Shown piece by piece: positions 26,040 through 34,174 of a DNA stretch of 64,000 nt (position 1 is the first letter of the stretch; every line of letters starts with the position of its first letter). The notes beneath the pieces are model-generated. The model worked only from the letters and a program-made list of their open reading frames with translations, made no database searches and was not told the origin of the DNA. The position numbers and the translations under genes are program-made. The stretch spans positions 62,001-126,000 of the forward strand of contig JACKEP010000018.1 in the NCBI GenBank assembly GCA_020632915.1. The letters run 5' to 3'. This DNA comes from Alphaproteobacteria bacterium (GTDB lineage: Bacteria > Myxococcota_A > UBA796 > GCA-2862545).

Positions 26040-26588
26040 CTACGGCCGGATCACCTGGGCCGTGAGCTGGACCATGCCCGCGACGTGCTGTCGCGGCGGG
26101 CCGAAGACGAGGTCGCGGCGCTGCTGCAGCCCGTCCCACAGGCGGATGCCGTGGCCGAGGATGACGGGCAGGAACGTGAGCGTGAGCTCGTCGACCACGC
26201 CGGCGTCGAGCCCCTGCCGGACGATTTCGCCGCCATCGAGGTAGACGTCGCGGCCGTTGGCGGCGTCGAGCGCAGACGCCACGAGTTGATCGATGGGGCC
26301 GCAGACCGCGCGCGCGTCGCCGCCGCCCGGTGCGGGGGGCAGGGGATGGTGGGTCGCGACGAGCACGGGGCGGTCTCCGTAATGCCAGGCGTCGAAGTCG
26401 AGGAGCACCTGGTAGGTGCGTCGGCCCATCAGCAGGGCGCCGACGTCAGCGAGGAAGGTGGCGAAGTCGAGGCCCTCGGAGCGTTCGTCGGGGTCGGGCG
26501 TGCGCTCCATGAGGAAGGACAGGTCGTGGTTCGGGCCGGCGATGCAGCCGTCGAGGGAGCAGCCGAGGTAGGCGCGGACGCGGGGCAT
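26040..26588 (-). CDS. Dihydrofolate reductase-family protein (RibD C-terminal type)
   Basis: The 182-aa protein begins VRAYLGCSLDGCIAGPNHDLSFL, the hallmark of RibD-C/DHFR-like reductases. ALLMGRRTYQVLLDF and RPVLVATHHPLP follow, then the NADPH-loop region DVYLDGGEIVRQGLDAGVVDELTLTFLPVILGHG. Members reduce pteridine- or pyrimidine-like substrates, but most of these stand-alone versions are uncharacterised. The start at 26588 is chosen because the domain begins there. It converges with the MarR gene. Confidence 0.85.
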   Translation of the reverse strand: MPRVRAYLGCSLDGCIAGPNHDLSFLMERTPDPDERSEGLDFATFLADVGALLMGRRTYQVLLDFDAWHYGDRPVLVATHHPLPPAPGGGDARAVCGPIDQLVASALDAANGRDVYLDGGEIVRQGLDAGVVDELTLTFLPVILGHGIRLWDGLQQRRDLVFGPPRQHVAGMVQLTAQVIRP

Positions 26589-26672
26589 GGGCGGGCCGGG
26601 GGTGTGGGGGATGGGGGAGCTTGGCATGGAGCGGGGGCGTGTGCAGGGCGCGTCGAGAGGGGGCGTCGTCGC

Positions 26673-27077
26673 TCACACTGTCCGCCTCGCGAGGCTGGCC
26701 ACGGCGCCACCGAAGTGCTCGGCGTCGAGCGTGAGCGCGTCGAACGACAGGGTCCACGGGGACGTTCCACACAGATGCCCGATCGCGCCGCGGACACCGA
26801 TGTGGCCTCGGGCGTTGACGTCGAAGAACTCCAGCGCGAGCTCCCCAGGAGAGAGGCTCTCCAGACGGGCGCTCCCCGAACGGGTGCGCTCCAGGGCCGT
26901 CAACGACGTGATGAACGCGTGCCACGCTGCGGCCAGCACCCAACAGTCGACGCTCCCGGTCGACGCGCCGAGGTTCACGGAGACGATCACGATGCGATCT
27001 CCGCCAGAGGTCGCGTCTGCGTCGAGCACCTCCAGCGTGATGGACTGATCGTCGGCGGCTGGGAATGTCGTTGGCAT
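26673..27077 (-). CDS. Small protein resembling WapI-type immunity proteins
   Basis: The 134-aa product has no signal or membrane segment. The order of strands and the central LEFFDVNARGHIGVRGAIG recall the beta-rich WapI/immunity family seen next to polymorphic toxins. No toxin gene is adjacent, so this would be an orphan. The family call is tentative. The gene lies just left of drmB and may mark the edge of the island. The 148 bp between it and drmB holds no further gene I can support. Confidence 0.45.
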   Translation of the reverse strand: MPTTFPAADDQSITLEVLDADATSGGDRIVIVSVNLGASTGSVDCWVLAAAWHAFITSLTALERTRSGSARLESLSPGELALEFFDVNARGHIGVRGAIGHLCGTSPWTLSFDALTLDAEHFGGAVASLARRTV

Positions 27078-27225
27078 CGATCCCCCGTGTGCCGGTCTAG
27101 CGGCTGTTGCGGACGTCGGAGGAGCTCGATCGACGTTTCGGTCTCGCTGCTACCGACCGGTCCCGGAAGCCTCGGCGTGGGCCCATGACGACGACGTCAG
27201 ACCGATCGCGACCGCAACGATTCAC

Positions 27226-29157
27226 CTACTCACCCCCCAGGAACGCCGCGCCCGCGTCCTCCAGCGTCGGCACCACCAGCGCCCGGTCCAGGTCCCGGTT
27301 CATCCGCTCGCAGCTCGGCTCGGCGATCAGCAGGCACCCGTGGCACGCCGCGCCCTCCCGACCCCGTCCGTCCTCCGGCCCGTCCGGCTCGTGCTGGGCG
27401 CACACCGGGTCGTTCGAGCAGATGAGGTTCCGCTCCACGGCCTCGTCGATGTGGCGGACGATCTCGCGCCCGACCTCCACGAGGCCGCCGAGCGTGCCCT
27501 CGCTGCCCGGCGTGCCCGTGTACAGCAGGATGCCCGCCCGGGACTTCGTGGGGTCCTCGGGGTGGCGGTAGCAGTAGATGCGCTCGCGGATGGCGCTCGC
27601 CGAGTACCCGCACTCCAGGCTGATCTGGGTGATCAGCATGTGGGCGAGGCTGTGCAGCATGAGCATGCGCGCGCTGGTGAACCGGTCCATTGAGGTGTCC
27701 GACGGCGCCAGCTCGTTCTCCCGGCGAAGCCCGGCTCGGAACTGGGACTCCCGGACCTTCACGGCGTCACGGTCCTCCCAGGCGCGCAGGGCGGCCTCGT
27801 CGAACGCGAGGAACACGCCCTCACCAAGGATCTCGACCGCTGGGATCCAGTCCTTGTGTTCGGACAGCGGTGCCGTCTGCTGTCCGGCCAGCTCCAGGTC
27901 ACCCTCGGGGCCGACGTTCACGCCCTCGATCCGGGTGAAGCCCACCATCGCGCGGACCTCGCGGAGCGCGTGCACCAGCACGACGCGGTCGAGGTAGTCC
28001 GGCAGCTTCTGGTCGAGCTGGCGGGCGAACCACCGCTCGCCCTTCGGTGGCAGGTCGTCGGCGTAGCCGGGCGGTGCGGCCATGAGGGCAGCCCACTCGG
28101 CCTCGCGGATGGGGACGGCCTTCTTGTCGGCGCCGTCCCGCTTGGCGCGGATCGCGTCGAGCACCTCGGTCTCGTCCTCGTCGGCGAAGGCCTCCTCGAC
28201 CTCCTCGATGAGGCTCATCGCCATCTGCAGGTCGCGCAGGGTCTCGACGCGCTTCAGGGAGCCCCAGAACTTCGACACCTTGCGGCGGAGGTCCTCGCCC
28301 ACGTCGGGGATCGACAGCACGCTCAGGCGCTGGGGGAACCACACGTTGGAGCCCGTGCGGATGAGCAGCTTCGCCTGCTCGTCGCAGTGGTCGTCGTTGG
28401 ACTGCAGCCAAGGGCGCCACCCCGCACAGGTGCCGAGCGCGTGGGGGAGGCGGAGGTCCTGCAGGCCGCGGGTGCGCCCACAGCGCCGGCAGACCACGAC
28501 CAGGTCGGTGAGACCACCGCTGGTGCCGGTGGTGATCAGCGCGAGGTCGGCGGTGTGCTCCTGGCCGTCGTCGCCGACCATCGAGCCGTGCTCGGGGTCG
28601 GGGTGGCAGTAGTAGACCTGGGTCTGCCCCTCGGCCTTCTCCATGCCCTCCTCGACCTGCCCGGCGTGGACGAAGCCGCGCCAGTTGATGTCCTGCAGGT
28701 GGCCCTTGGGGCACGCGCTCACGAAGCGGATGGGGACCGTGGGCTGGTTCCTGCGGGTGTCGGCGTAGCAGGCGTGCTCGCGCTTCTCGTCGAGGCCGTC
28801 GCGTCGCACCAGCGACCGGCAGGTGCGGCACAGGTACCAGCTCGGGAACTCTCGGGCGTGCACGCCGCGCCACGGCGCCGGGTCGTCGTCCTCACACCGC
28901 GGGGGCAGGCGCAGGCGCACGTGGTTGTGCTCCCAGTGCCCTGCACCCTTCAGCATGGACAGCGCCTGCTTCTCCAGCCGGGGCTCCTCCAGGAAGCCCT
29001 CGTCCCGGTCGGCGTACTGCCAGGTGTCGAGGCCCTTGATGACCACGGCGTAGTCGACCAGGTCGACGATGGCGCCAGGGCCTGCTGCCGTGAGCATCTG
29101 GCTCCGGCGGATGCTTCCGTCCGGCGGCTTGCGCCGCCCGTCCCCACGCGCGCTCAT
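27226..29157 (-). CDS. drmB: DISARM protein DrmB (DUF1998)
   Basis: The 643-aa product has the DrmB layout. N-terminal RRSQMLTAAGPGAIVDL (~17-33) leads to zinc-binding Cys pairs (LCRTCRSL ~110; CPKGH ~150; VCRRCGRTRG ~225). The C-terminal DUF1998 region has MLMLHSLAHMLITQISLECG (~500-520), ILLYTGTPGSEGTLGGLVE (~550) and a second Cys set (CSNDPVC, ACHGCLL, SCERMN). In DISARM, DrmB forms a complex with DrmA that loads on phage DNA. The start ATG overlaps the drmA stop (ATGA, 29154-29157), so it is translationally coupled. It is the last gene of the operon; no drmC follows. Confidence 0.93.
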   Translation of the reverse strand: MSARGDGRRKPPDGSIRRSQMLTAAGPGAIVDLVDYAVVIKGLDTWQYADRDEGFLEEPRLEKQALSMLKGAGHWEHNHVRLRLPPRCEDDDPAPWRGVHAREFPSWYLCRTCRSLVRRDGLDEKREHACYADTRRNQPTVPIRFVSACPKGHLQDINWRGFVHAGQVEEGMEKAEGQTQVYYCHPDPEHGSMVGDDGQEHTADLALITTGTSGGLTDLVVVCRRCGRTRGLQDLRLPHALGTCAGWRPWLQSNDDHCDEQAKLLIRTGSNVWFPQRLSVLSIPDVGEDLRRKVSKFWGSLKRVETLRDLQMAMSLIEEVEEAFADEDETEVLDAIRAKRDGADKKAVPIREAEWAALMAAPPGYADDLPPKGERWFARQLDQKLPDYLDRVVLVHALREVRAMVGFTRIEGVNVGPEGDLELAGQQTAPLSEHKDWIPAVEILGEGVFLAFDEAALRAWEDRDAVKVRESQFRAGLRRENELAPSDTSMDRFTSARMLMLHSLAHMLITQISLECGYSASAIRERIYCYRHPEDPTKSRAGILLYTGTPGSEGTLGGLVEVGREIVRHIDEAVERNLICSNDPVCAQHEPDGPEDGRGREGAACHGCLLIAEPSCERMNRDLDRALVVPTLEDAGAAFLGGE

Positions 29158-32100
29158 GCCGTGGCCTCCCGCTTCTTGATGTCGACCCAGACGTGCACGC
29201 CCGGCTCCACGTCACGCATCGACGTGGGGGCACGGAAGTCGTCGAGGAGGTCGCTGTTGTCGCCCACGAGGTCGTCCACGGCGGTCGACAGCAGAGCCTG
29301 GAAGTTCTTTGGCGTCTCCCACGGGGAGTACTTCAGCGTGCCGCCGGCCTCGTCGACGTGGTCGATGAGCAGCTTCCACTGCTTGATGAGGAACTCGATG
29401 CGGCTGCGCAGGTTGCTCTCGACGGTGGGGGAGACGTCCTCGCGGTGGTCCAGAGCCCGCTTCGTGAGCAGCTCGATCACCCGCGCCTCCATCGGCGCCA
29501 GCTCGTCCTGCTTCATGCGTCGCACGGCCTCGCTGGGCGCCATGCGGGGGCCCAAGTGGCGCACCAGGCCGACCACCACGCCGGCGAGGCCGCGGTCCAC
29601 GGCGCGGGTGCTGAACGGCGTGACGCTGGACGCCTCGACCTCCCGGTAGAAGCTCTCGTGGTAGGCGGTGAACCGCTCGTAGTGGCTGCGGTCACGCGGC
29701 TTGAACACGTTGTAGGCGGTGACCACGAGGCCCGGTGTCTCGCGGCCGACGCGGGAGGACGCCTGGATGTACTCGGCGGTGGTGCGGGGCTGGCCGTTGA
29801 CCACCATGAGGCCGAGGCGGGAGATGTCGACGCCCACGGAGATCATGGAGCTCGCGAGCAGCACGTCGTGCTTCGCGTCTCGGCCCCTGCCGAACGGGCT
29901 GTTGAGCCTGTCGATGGCCTGGGCGATGTCGTCGGTGCTCTGGCGGCTGGTGAGCTCGAGCACGTCGAAGCCGAGCCGGCGGTCGTCGAAGTGGCTGCTC
30001 CGCTCCTCGTCGAGGGGGCGGCGGCGGGCCATCCGGTCGGTGCGCTGGGCGACGTCCTCCAGCACGAGCCGCTGGGCGCCTCCGAGCTCCTTCAGGGCGT
30101 TGAAGTAGGCGACCAGGGTCATGTAGGTGTCGCCGGGGTTGTCGCGCCCAGGGGCGCCCGCCTCGTGCCAGTGCTTCTGCGCTGCCGCGAGCAGGGCCGT
30201 GTAGGTGCGGGCGGCGAGCACCTTCATGCTCCGGCCTGGTGCGGCGACGCCCAGGTACACGCGGGTCTTCGCCGCGGACTTGTCCGTCTCGGCGAAGAAG
30301 GTGTCGCCGTCGTCGAGGCCCTGGGGCGGGAACAGGTGCACGTTCGGGCGGCCGAACACGGCGCGGATCTGCTCGGTGGCGCGCCGGGCCGTGGCCGTGG
30401 AGGCCAGCACCTTCGGGCCGTAGCCGGTGTGGTCTCGGCACAAGGCGTCGATCGCGGTCTCATACAGGCCGACCATCGTGCCCAGGGGGCCGCTGATCAG
30501 GTGGAGCTCGTCCTGGATGATGAGCTCGGGGGGCAGGAGCCCGTCGGGCAGCGGGCGCGCCTCCTGGGGCACCTTCTCGTGCTCGCCGAGGAAGCCGTAC
30601 TCGCCTTCGGCGCGCGCCCGGCCGAACAGCATACCCACCGAGCCGCGCCAGGGCAGCGAGGCGAACTTGTCGACCGTGCCGACCACGATGGTGGGCAGTT
30701 CCCGGTAGATGTGCTCGTCCACGACCACGAGCGGCAGGCCGTCGCGGTGCTGGGGGGCGGACGGGTCAGCACCGAAGCTGAAGTCGCAGTCGACGTTGCT
30801 GCACCCGACCGTGAGCGCCTTCGCGTGCTTGCCATCGGGGACGAGCTCGAAGCTCTCGCCGTCGAGCTTGGTGTCGCACCAGGGGCAGGCGGCCAGCGGG
30901 ACCGGGGGAGGTCCACCGTAGGAGCGACCGGTCCGCTTGAGCTTCCGAACGGCCTCGGCGGCGTCCTCCAAGCGGTTCGCCGTGGCCTTGCGGCCGACCC
31001 ACAGGCCGATGCTGAACCGGTGGTGGCCGAGGCGGTCCGGCTGGTCGCGGCGCTGGAGCTCCATGGCGCAGATGAGCTGCGAGGCGCGCCGGAGTTGGTC
31101 GAGCGTGAGCAGGCGTAGGGTGTAGCGAAGCAGCACCGCCACGCCGGCGCCCCCATCGGGTCGGTCACGACCGCGCAGGCGGCGCAGCGCGATGACGTAG
31201 GCGGCCACGCCCAGGTAGGCCTCGGTCTTGCCACCGCCGGTGGGGAAGAACAGCAGGTCGACGCGGTCTCGGTCGGCGTGGTGCGGGTCGGTGGCGCCTG
31301 CGATGTTGAGCATCACGAAGGCGAACTGGAACAGGCGCCACTTCGGCTTCTTGTCGTCTGGGCGCGCCTTTCGGGCGGCGGTGTCCATGGCTGCGTTCGC
31401 GATCTGGAAGGCCTCGAGCGCGAGCGGGTCGCGGTCGAGCACCTCGACGCCCTCCTCGATGCGGCCGAGCGCCCGCATCGCCTCGTCCAGGAGACCCTGG
31501 GCGGTCTCCTGGCGGCTCGCGGACAGGCCGGGGAGCTTGGACCGCTGCGTGTCGATCCAGGCCCGGTAGGCGGCCACCAGGGGCGCCACACCGCGGCGCA
31601 GGGTGTCGACCTCGGTGAGTGCGGCCAGCTTGTCCATCTCCAGCAGCACGCCGTCGATGCTCTTGGCCTTCATCCGGTGGACGGCGGCGCGGGGCACCCA
31701 GGCGGTTCCGACCTGGCTGCAGGTGCCCTCGTGGGCCTCCGCGGTGGAGGCGACGCCGTGCCCGACGGCCCACTCGAGGTGGTCGCGGAACTGCACGTCG
31801 TTGCGCCGGTCGTCGGGGTGGTCGGTGACGGCCATCCGGCGCCGGGGGACGAAGCCTTGGCTGCTGCGCACGGTCAGCCGCGCCTGGAACAGGAACCGCT
31901 CATCGGCGGCCGAGCCCTCGACGGGGTCCCGGCCGTTGAGCAGGAACAGGCTGACGGCGCGGGTGCCCGATGGCACCCCGTCGGCCTCGACCGGTTGATC
32001 GACCACCCGGAGGAATACGCCACCGGTGCCCGGGATCGGGTCCGGGTGCGCGTCGTGGCGCCCGAGGTGCACCGGGACGGTGCCTTCGAAGGTCAACACG

Positions 32101-32570
32101 CGCCGCCAGTAGCGGAACCGCACGCTCTTGGTCTCGTCGTCGTCGTCGCGGTGCGGGATCGCCCGCTCGGTCCAACGGGCCCGCTCGGCGTCACGGTAGG
32201 AGAGGGTGGTCTCCTCGTCGAGCTCTTCGTACTCGCCCCAGCTCACGTCCACCTCGAGCACGGTCGCGTCGGAGGGCACGAGGAAGGACAGGCCCATCGA
32301 GGCGGGCAGGAAGGGGCGCGCCACGCGCACGTCGTCCGCGGCCTCGTCGGCCTCGGCCTCCACCTCGTTGCCCAGCGCCTCGTCGCCGGTGTCGTCGGTG
32401 CGCTGCTCCTCCGGGGCGCCGGCCGGCACCAGGAAGCCCGTGAGGTACCAGCGGGACGGGGAGGTCTCCAGGACCTCGTGCTCGCCCATGGGGCCGACCA
32501 GGTCCGCCTCCAGGGCCTCGATGAGGTGCTCCCGGATCTCGACCTGCTGGGTTGCGATGTCGTCGCTCAT
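29154..32570 (-). CDS. drmA: DISARM helicase DrmA
   Basis: The 1138-aa superfamily 2 helicase carries Walker A LFFPTGGGKTEAYLG (~440-453), motif II IIQDELHLISGP (~680), motif III SATARRATEQI (~720), and motif V/VI SSMISVGVDISRLGLM and QASSRVGRETPG (~905-945). A ~400-residue N-terminal region precedes the motor. DrmA with DrmB is the core of DISARM and senses or loads onto incoming DNA, in an ATP-dependent way. ATG 32570 is chosen because it overlaps the upstream gene's stop (ATGA) and starts the conserved N-terminus; the longer open frame is antisense-like shadow. Motifs are intact. Confidence 0.93.
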   Translation of the reverse strand: MSDDIATQQVEIREHLIEALEADLVGPMGEHEVLETSPSRWYLTGFLVPAGAPEEQRTDDTGDEALGNEVEAEADEAADDVRVARPFLPASMGLSFLVPSDATVLEVDVSWGEYEELDEETTLSYRDAERARWTERAIPHRDDDDETKSVRFRYWRRVLTFEGTVPVHLGRHDAHPDPIPGTGGVFLRVVDQPVEADGVPSGTRAVSLFLLNGRDPVEGSAADERFLFQARLTVRSSQGFVPRRRMAVTDHPDDRRNDVQFRDHLEWAVGHGVASTAEAHEGTCSQVGTAWVPRAAVHRMKAKSIDGVLLEMDKLAALTEVDTLRRGVAPLVAAYRAWIDTQRSKLPGLSASRQETAQGLLDEAMRALGRIEEGVEVLDRDPLALEAFQIANAAMDTAARKARPDDKKPKWRLFQFAFVMLNIAGATDPHHADRDRVDLLFFPTGGGKTEAYLGVAAYVIALRRLRGRDRPDGGAGVAVLLRYTLRLLTLDQLRRASQLICAMELQRRDQPDRLGHHRFSIGLWVGRKATANRLEDAAEAVRKLKRTGRSYGGPPPVPLAACPWCDTKLDGESFELVPDGKHAKALTVGCSNVDCDFSFGADPSAPQHRDGLPLVVVDEHIYRELPTIVVGTVDKFASLPWRGSVGMLFGRARAEGEYGFLGEHEKVPQEARPLPDGLLPPELIIQDELHLISGPLGTMVGLYETAIDALCRDHTGYGPKVLASTATARRATEQIRAVFGRPNVHLFPPQGLDDGDTFFAETDKSAAKTRVYLGVAAPGRSMKVLAARTYTALLAAAQKHWHEAGAPGRDNPGDTYMTLVAYFNALKELGGAQRLVLEDVAQRTDRMARRRPLDEERSSHFDDRRLGFDVLELTSRQSTDDIAQAIDRLNSPFGRGRDAKHDVLLASSMISVGVDISRLGLMVVNGQPRTTAEYIQASSRVGRETPGLVVTAYNVFKPRDRSHYERFTAYHESFYREVEASSVTPFSTRAVDRGLAGVVVGLVRHLGPRMAPSEAVRRMKQDELAPMEARVIELLTKRALDHREDVSPTVESNLRSRIEFLIKQWKLLIDHVDEAGGTLKYSPWETPKNFQALLSTAVDDLVGDNSDLLDDFRAPTSMRDVEPGVHVWVDIKKREATA

Positions 32571-34174
32571 GCCGTGGTCCCCCCGGGCAGTGGCGGAAGG
32601 TGGGTGTCGAGCCAGGCCTCGAAGCCTGGGTTGCGTGCCTGACCGGGACGCAGGACGAGGGCGCCCAGGGCGTGCCGCTCGTGGAACCACGAGGCGTACC
32701 ACGGGGCCGTGTCGGCCGTGGCATCCGGGCAGAGCAGCACGCTGGCGGCGGGTGGTCCGTCGAAGCGCGGCCAGCGGAGCGCGTCGCGGTAGAGGTGGGC
32801 GCTCGTGAACGCGTCGCCCAGGGAGTACCGACCGACGCGGTACTTGGCGTCGAGCGACAGCCACCGCTTCACGGCGCCGGTTTGCACGCCGATGGCGACG
32901 TCGGGGCGGCGCTCGCCGGTCAACGCGTGGCGCTTGGTGGGCACGTCCTCTCCGGCGAAATCGAGCCGGCTCGGGAAGCGCGGGTTGAACCACACGCCCA
33001 CCTGGTGCGCCTGGTCCGGCGAAGTGGCGACCCACGAGGCCCCGCTGCCGGTGCTGCCCAGGTCCTTCAGCAGGTTCAGGCGCGACCACTTGCGCGGCCA
33101 GGAGGACGGCACGCGGGCGTCCACGGCGCGCTGGACGGCCAGTAGGCACCAGAGCTCGTAGAGGTGGTAGCTGGGCCGCGTGGCGACGGCGTGGTCCACC
33201 TCGGGCGCGAAGCCGAGCTTGAGGAGCTGGCGCCCGTAGCGGTGCGCGCGGGCGTAGGTGGGTGCGTCGAGCAGGACGAGGAGGGCAGCCTCCGTCGCTG
33301 GCTCGGGCGGCACGGTGGCGAGGGCGCTCGTGCGCAGGAGTCGACGCAGCCGTGAGGCCGTGGCGCGCAGGGCCCGCACCCGGGCCTCACACCAGCTCAC
33401 GGTGTCGTTCAGCTCGCTCTTCAGTGCGTGGTCGAGCGCGTCGGCGGCGCCTTCGAGGCGACGGCTGACGGCCCGTGTGAGCCAGGCCAGGTGGCGGTTG
33501 GCGGGGTGGTCGATCACCTCGTGGACGGTGCGCACGGGGAGCTCGGGTGGCGCGCCGGACGTGTCGGGATCGGCACCGGGGAGGAACCAGGCCGCCGCCT
33601 CGGGGTGGGTGGAGAGCCAGCGGATCGACTCCCGGTCGGCCCGGCGGGCGAGGTGGACGGGTTGGGTCTCCAGGCGCGTGCGCGCCCGGGTCTTCGGGTC
33701 GCGGAGGATGTCCCGCAGGGCGCGTTCGAAGGCGGGCACGATGGGCAGGGTGGCCTCCACTGCGGTGGGGAGGTCGAGGCCGTCCAGGTCGAGCCCGGCC
33801 TGGCGTGGCCCCTCGACGCCGGCCGTCACCCCCGCCATCCAGGTCTCCAGCTCGTCGAGCAGGGCGAGCCAGAGGTCGGGGCCGAGCTTGGCCTCGTTGG
33901 GCTGGACGTCCAGCTCCACGTCGTGCTGCCTGGCGCCTCGCGTGAGCGTGAGCCTCACGCGGCCGACGGCGAATGGCAGCGCGACGGCGACGGCGGAACG
34001 CTGCGGATCCCACCCGAGCGTGCGGCCCTCGACCTGGGTGGACCACGGACCGTCCTCCTCCACCTCGACCCACCAGGTGCGGGCCTCGGTGACCTGCCAC
34101 ACTCCGCCCACGCACCGCGCCTCGGCGCCGTGCTCGTCCACGAGGCGGACGGTGGGCGGGGGGAGGTGGTTCAC
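32567..34174 (-). CDS. DUF2357 / McrC-like PD-(D/E)XK nuclease, partner of the AAA+ protein
   Basis: A 535-aa protein with an N-terminal beta-rich region (~1-110), a helical middle, and a C-terminal nuclease signature RRPDVAIGV ... LSLDAKYRVG (~425-445) that fits the PD-(D/E)XK core (Asp, then DxK). This is the plan of DUF2357 proteins, which are McrC-like subunits working with McrB-type AAA+ motors. The start GTG 34174 overlaps the AAA+ stop (GTGA), and its stop overlaps drmA (ATGA). McrC proteins cut DNA after the motor translocates. Here the target mark is unknown. Such a gene is not part of described minimal DISARM sets that I know of. Confidence 0.78.
   Translation of the reverse strand: MNHLPPPTVRLVDEHGAEARCVGGVWQVTEARTWWVEVEEDGPWSTQVEGRTLGWDPQRSAVAVALPFAVGRVRLTLTRGARQHDVELDVQPNEAKLGPDLWLALLDELETWMAGVTAGVEGPRQAGLDLDGLDLPTAVEATLPIVPAFERALRDILRDPKTRARTRLETQPVHLARRADRESIRWLSTHPEAAAWFLPGADPDTSGAPPELPVRTVHEVIDHPANRHLAWLTRAVSRRLEGAADALDHALKSELNDTVSWCEARVRALRATASRLRRLLRTSALATVPPEPATEAALLVLLDAPTYARAHRYGRQLLKLGFAPEVDHAVATRPSYHLYELWCLLAVQRAVDARVPSSWPRKWSRLNLLKDLGSTGSGASWVATSPDQAHQVGVWFNPRFPSRLDFAGEDVPTKRHALTGERRPDVAIGVQTGAVKRWLSLDAKYRVGRYSLGDAFTSAHLYRDALRWPRFDGPPAASVLLCPDATADTAPWYASWFHERHALGALVLRPGQARNPGFEAWLDTHLPPLPGGTTA

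Noticed and set aside
27078..27225. Possible left attachment site or small gene between the WapI-like gene and drmB
   Set aside because: No copy of the tRNA-Asn 3' end and no frame with a ribosome site seen.
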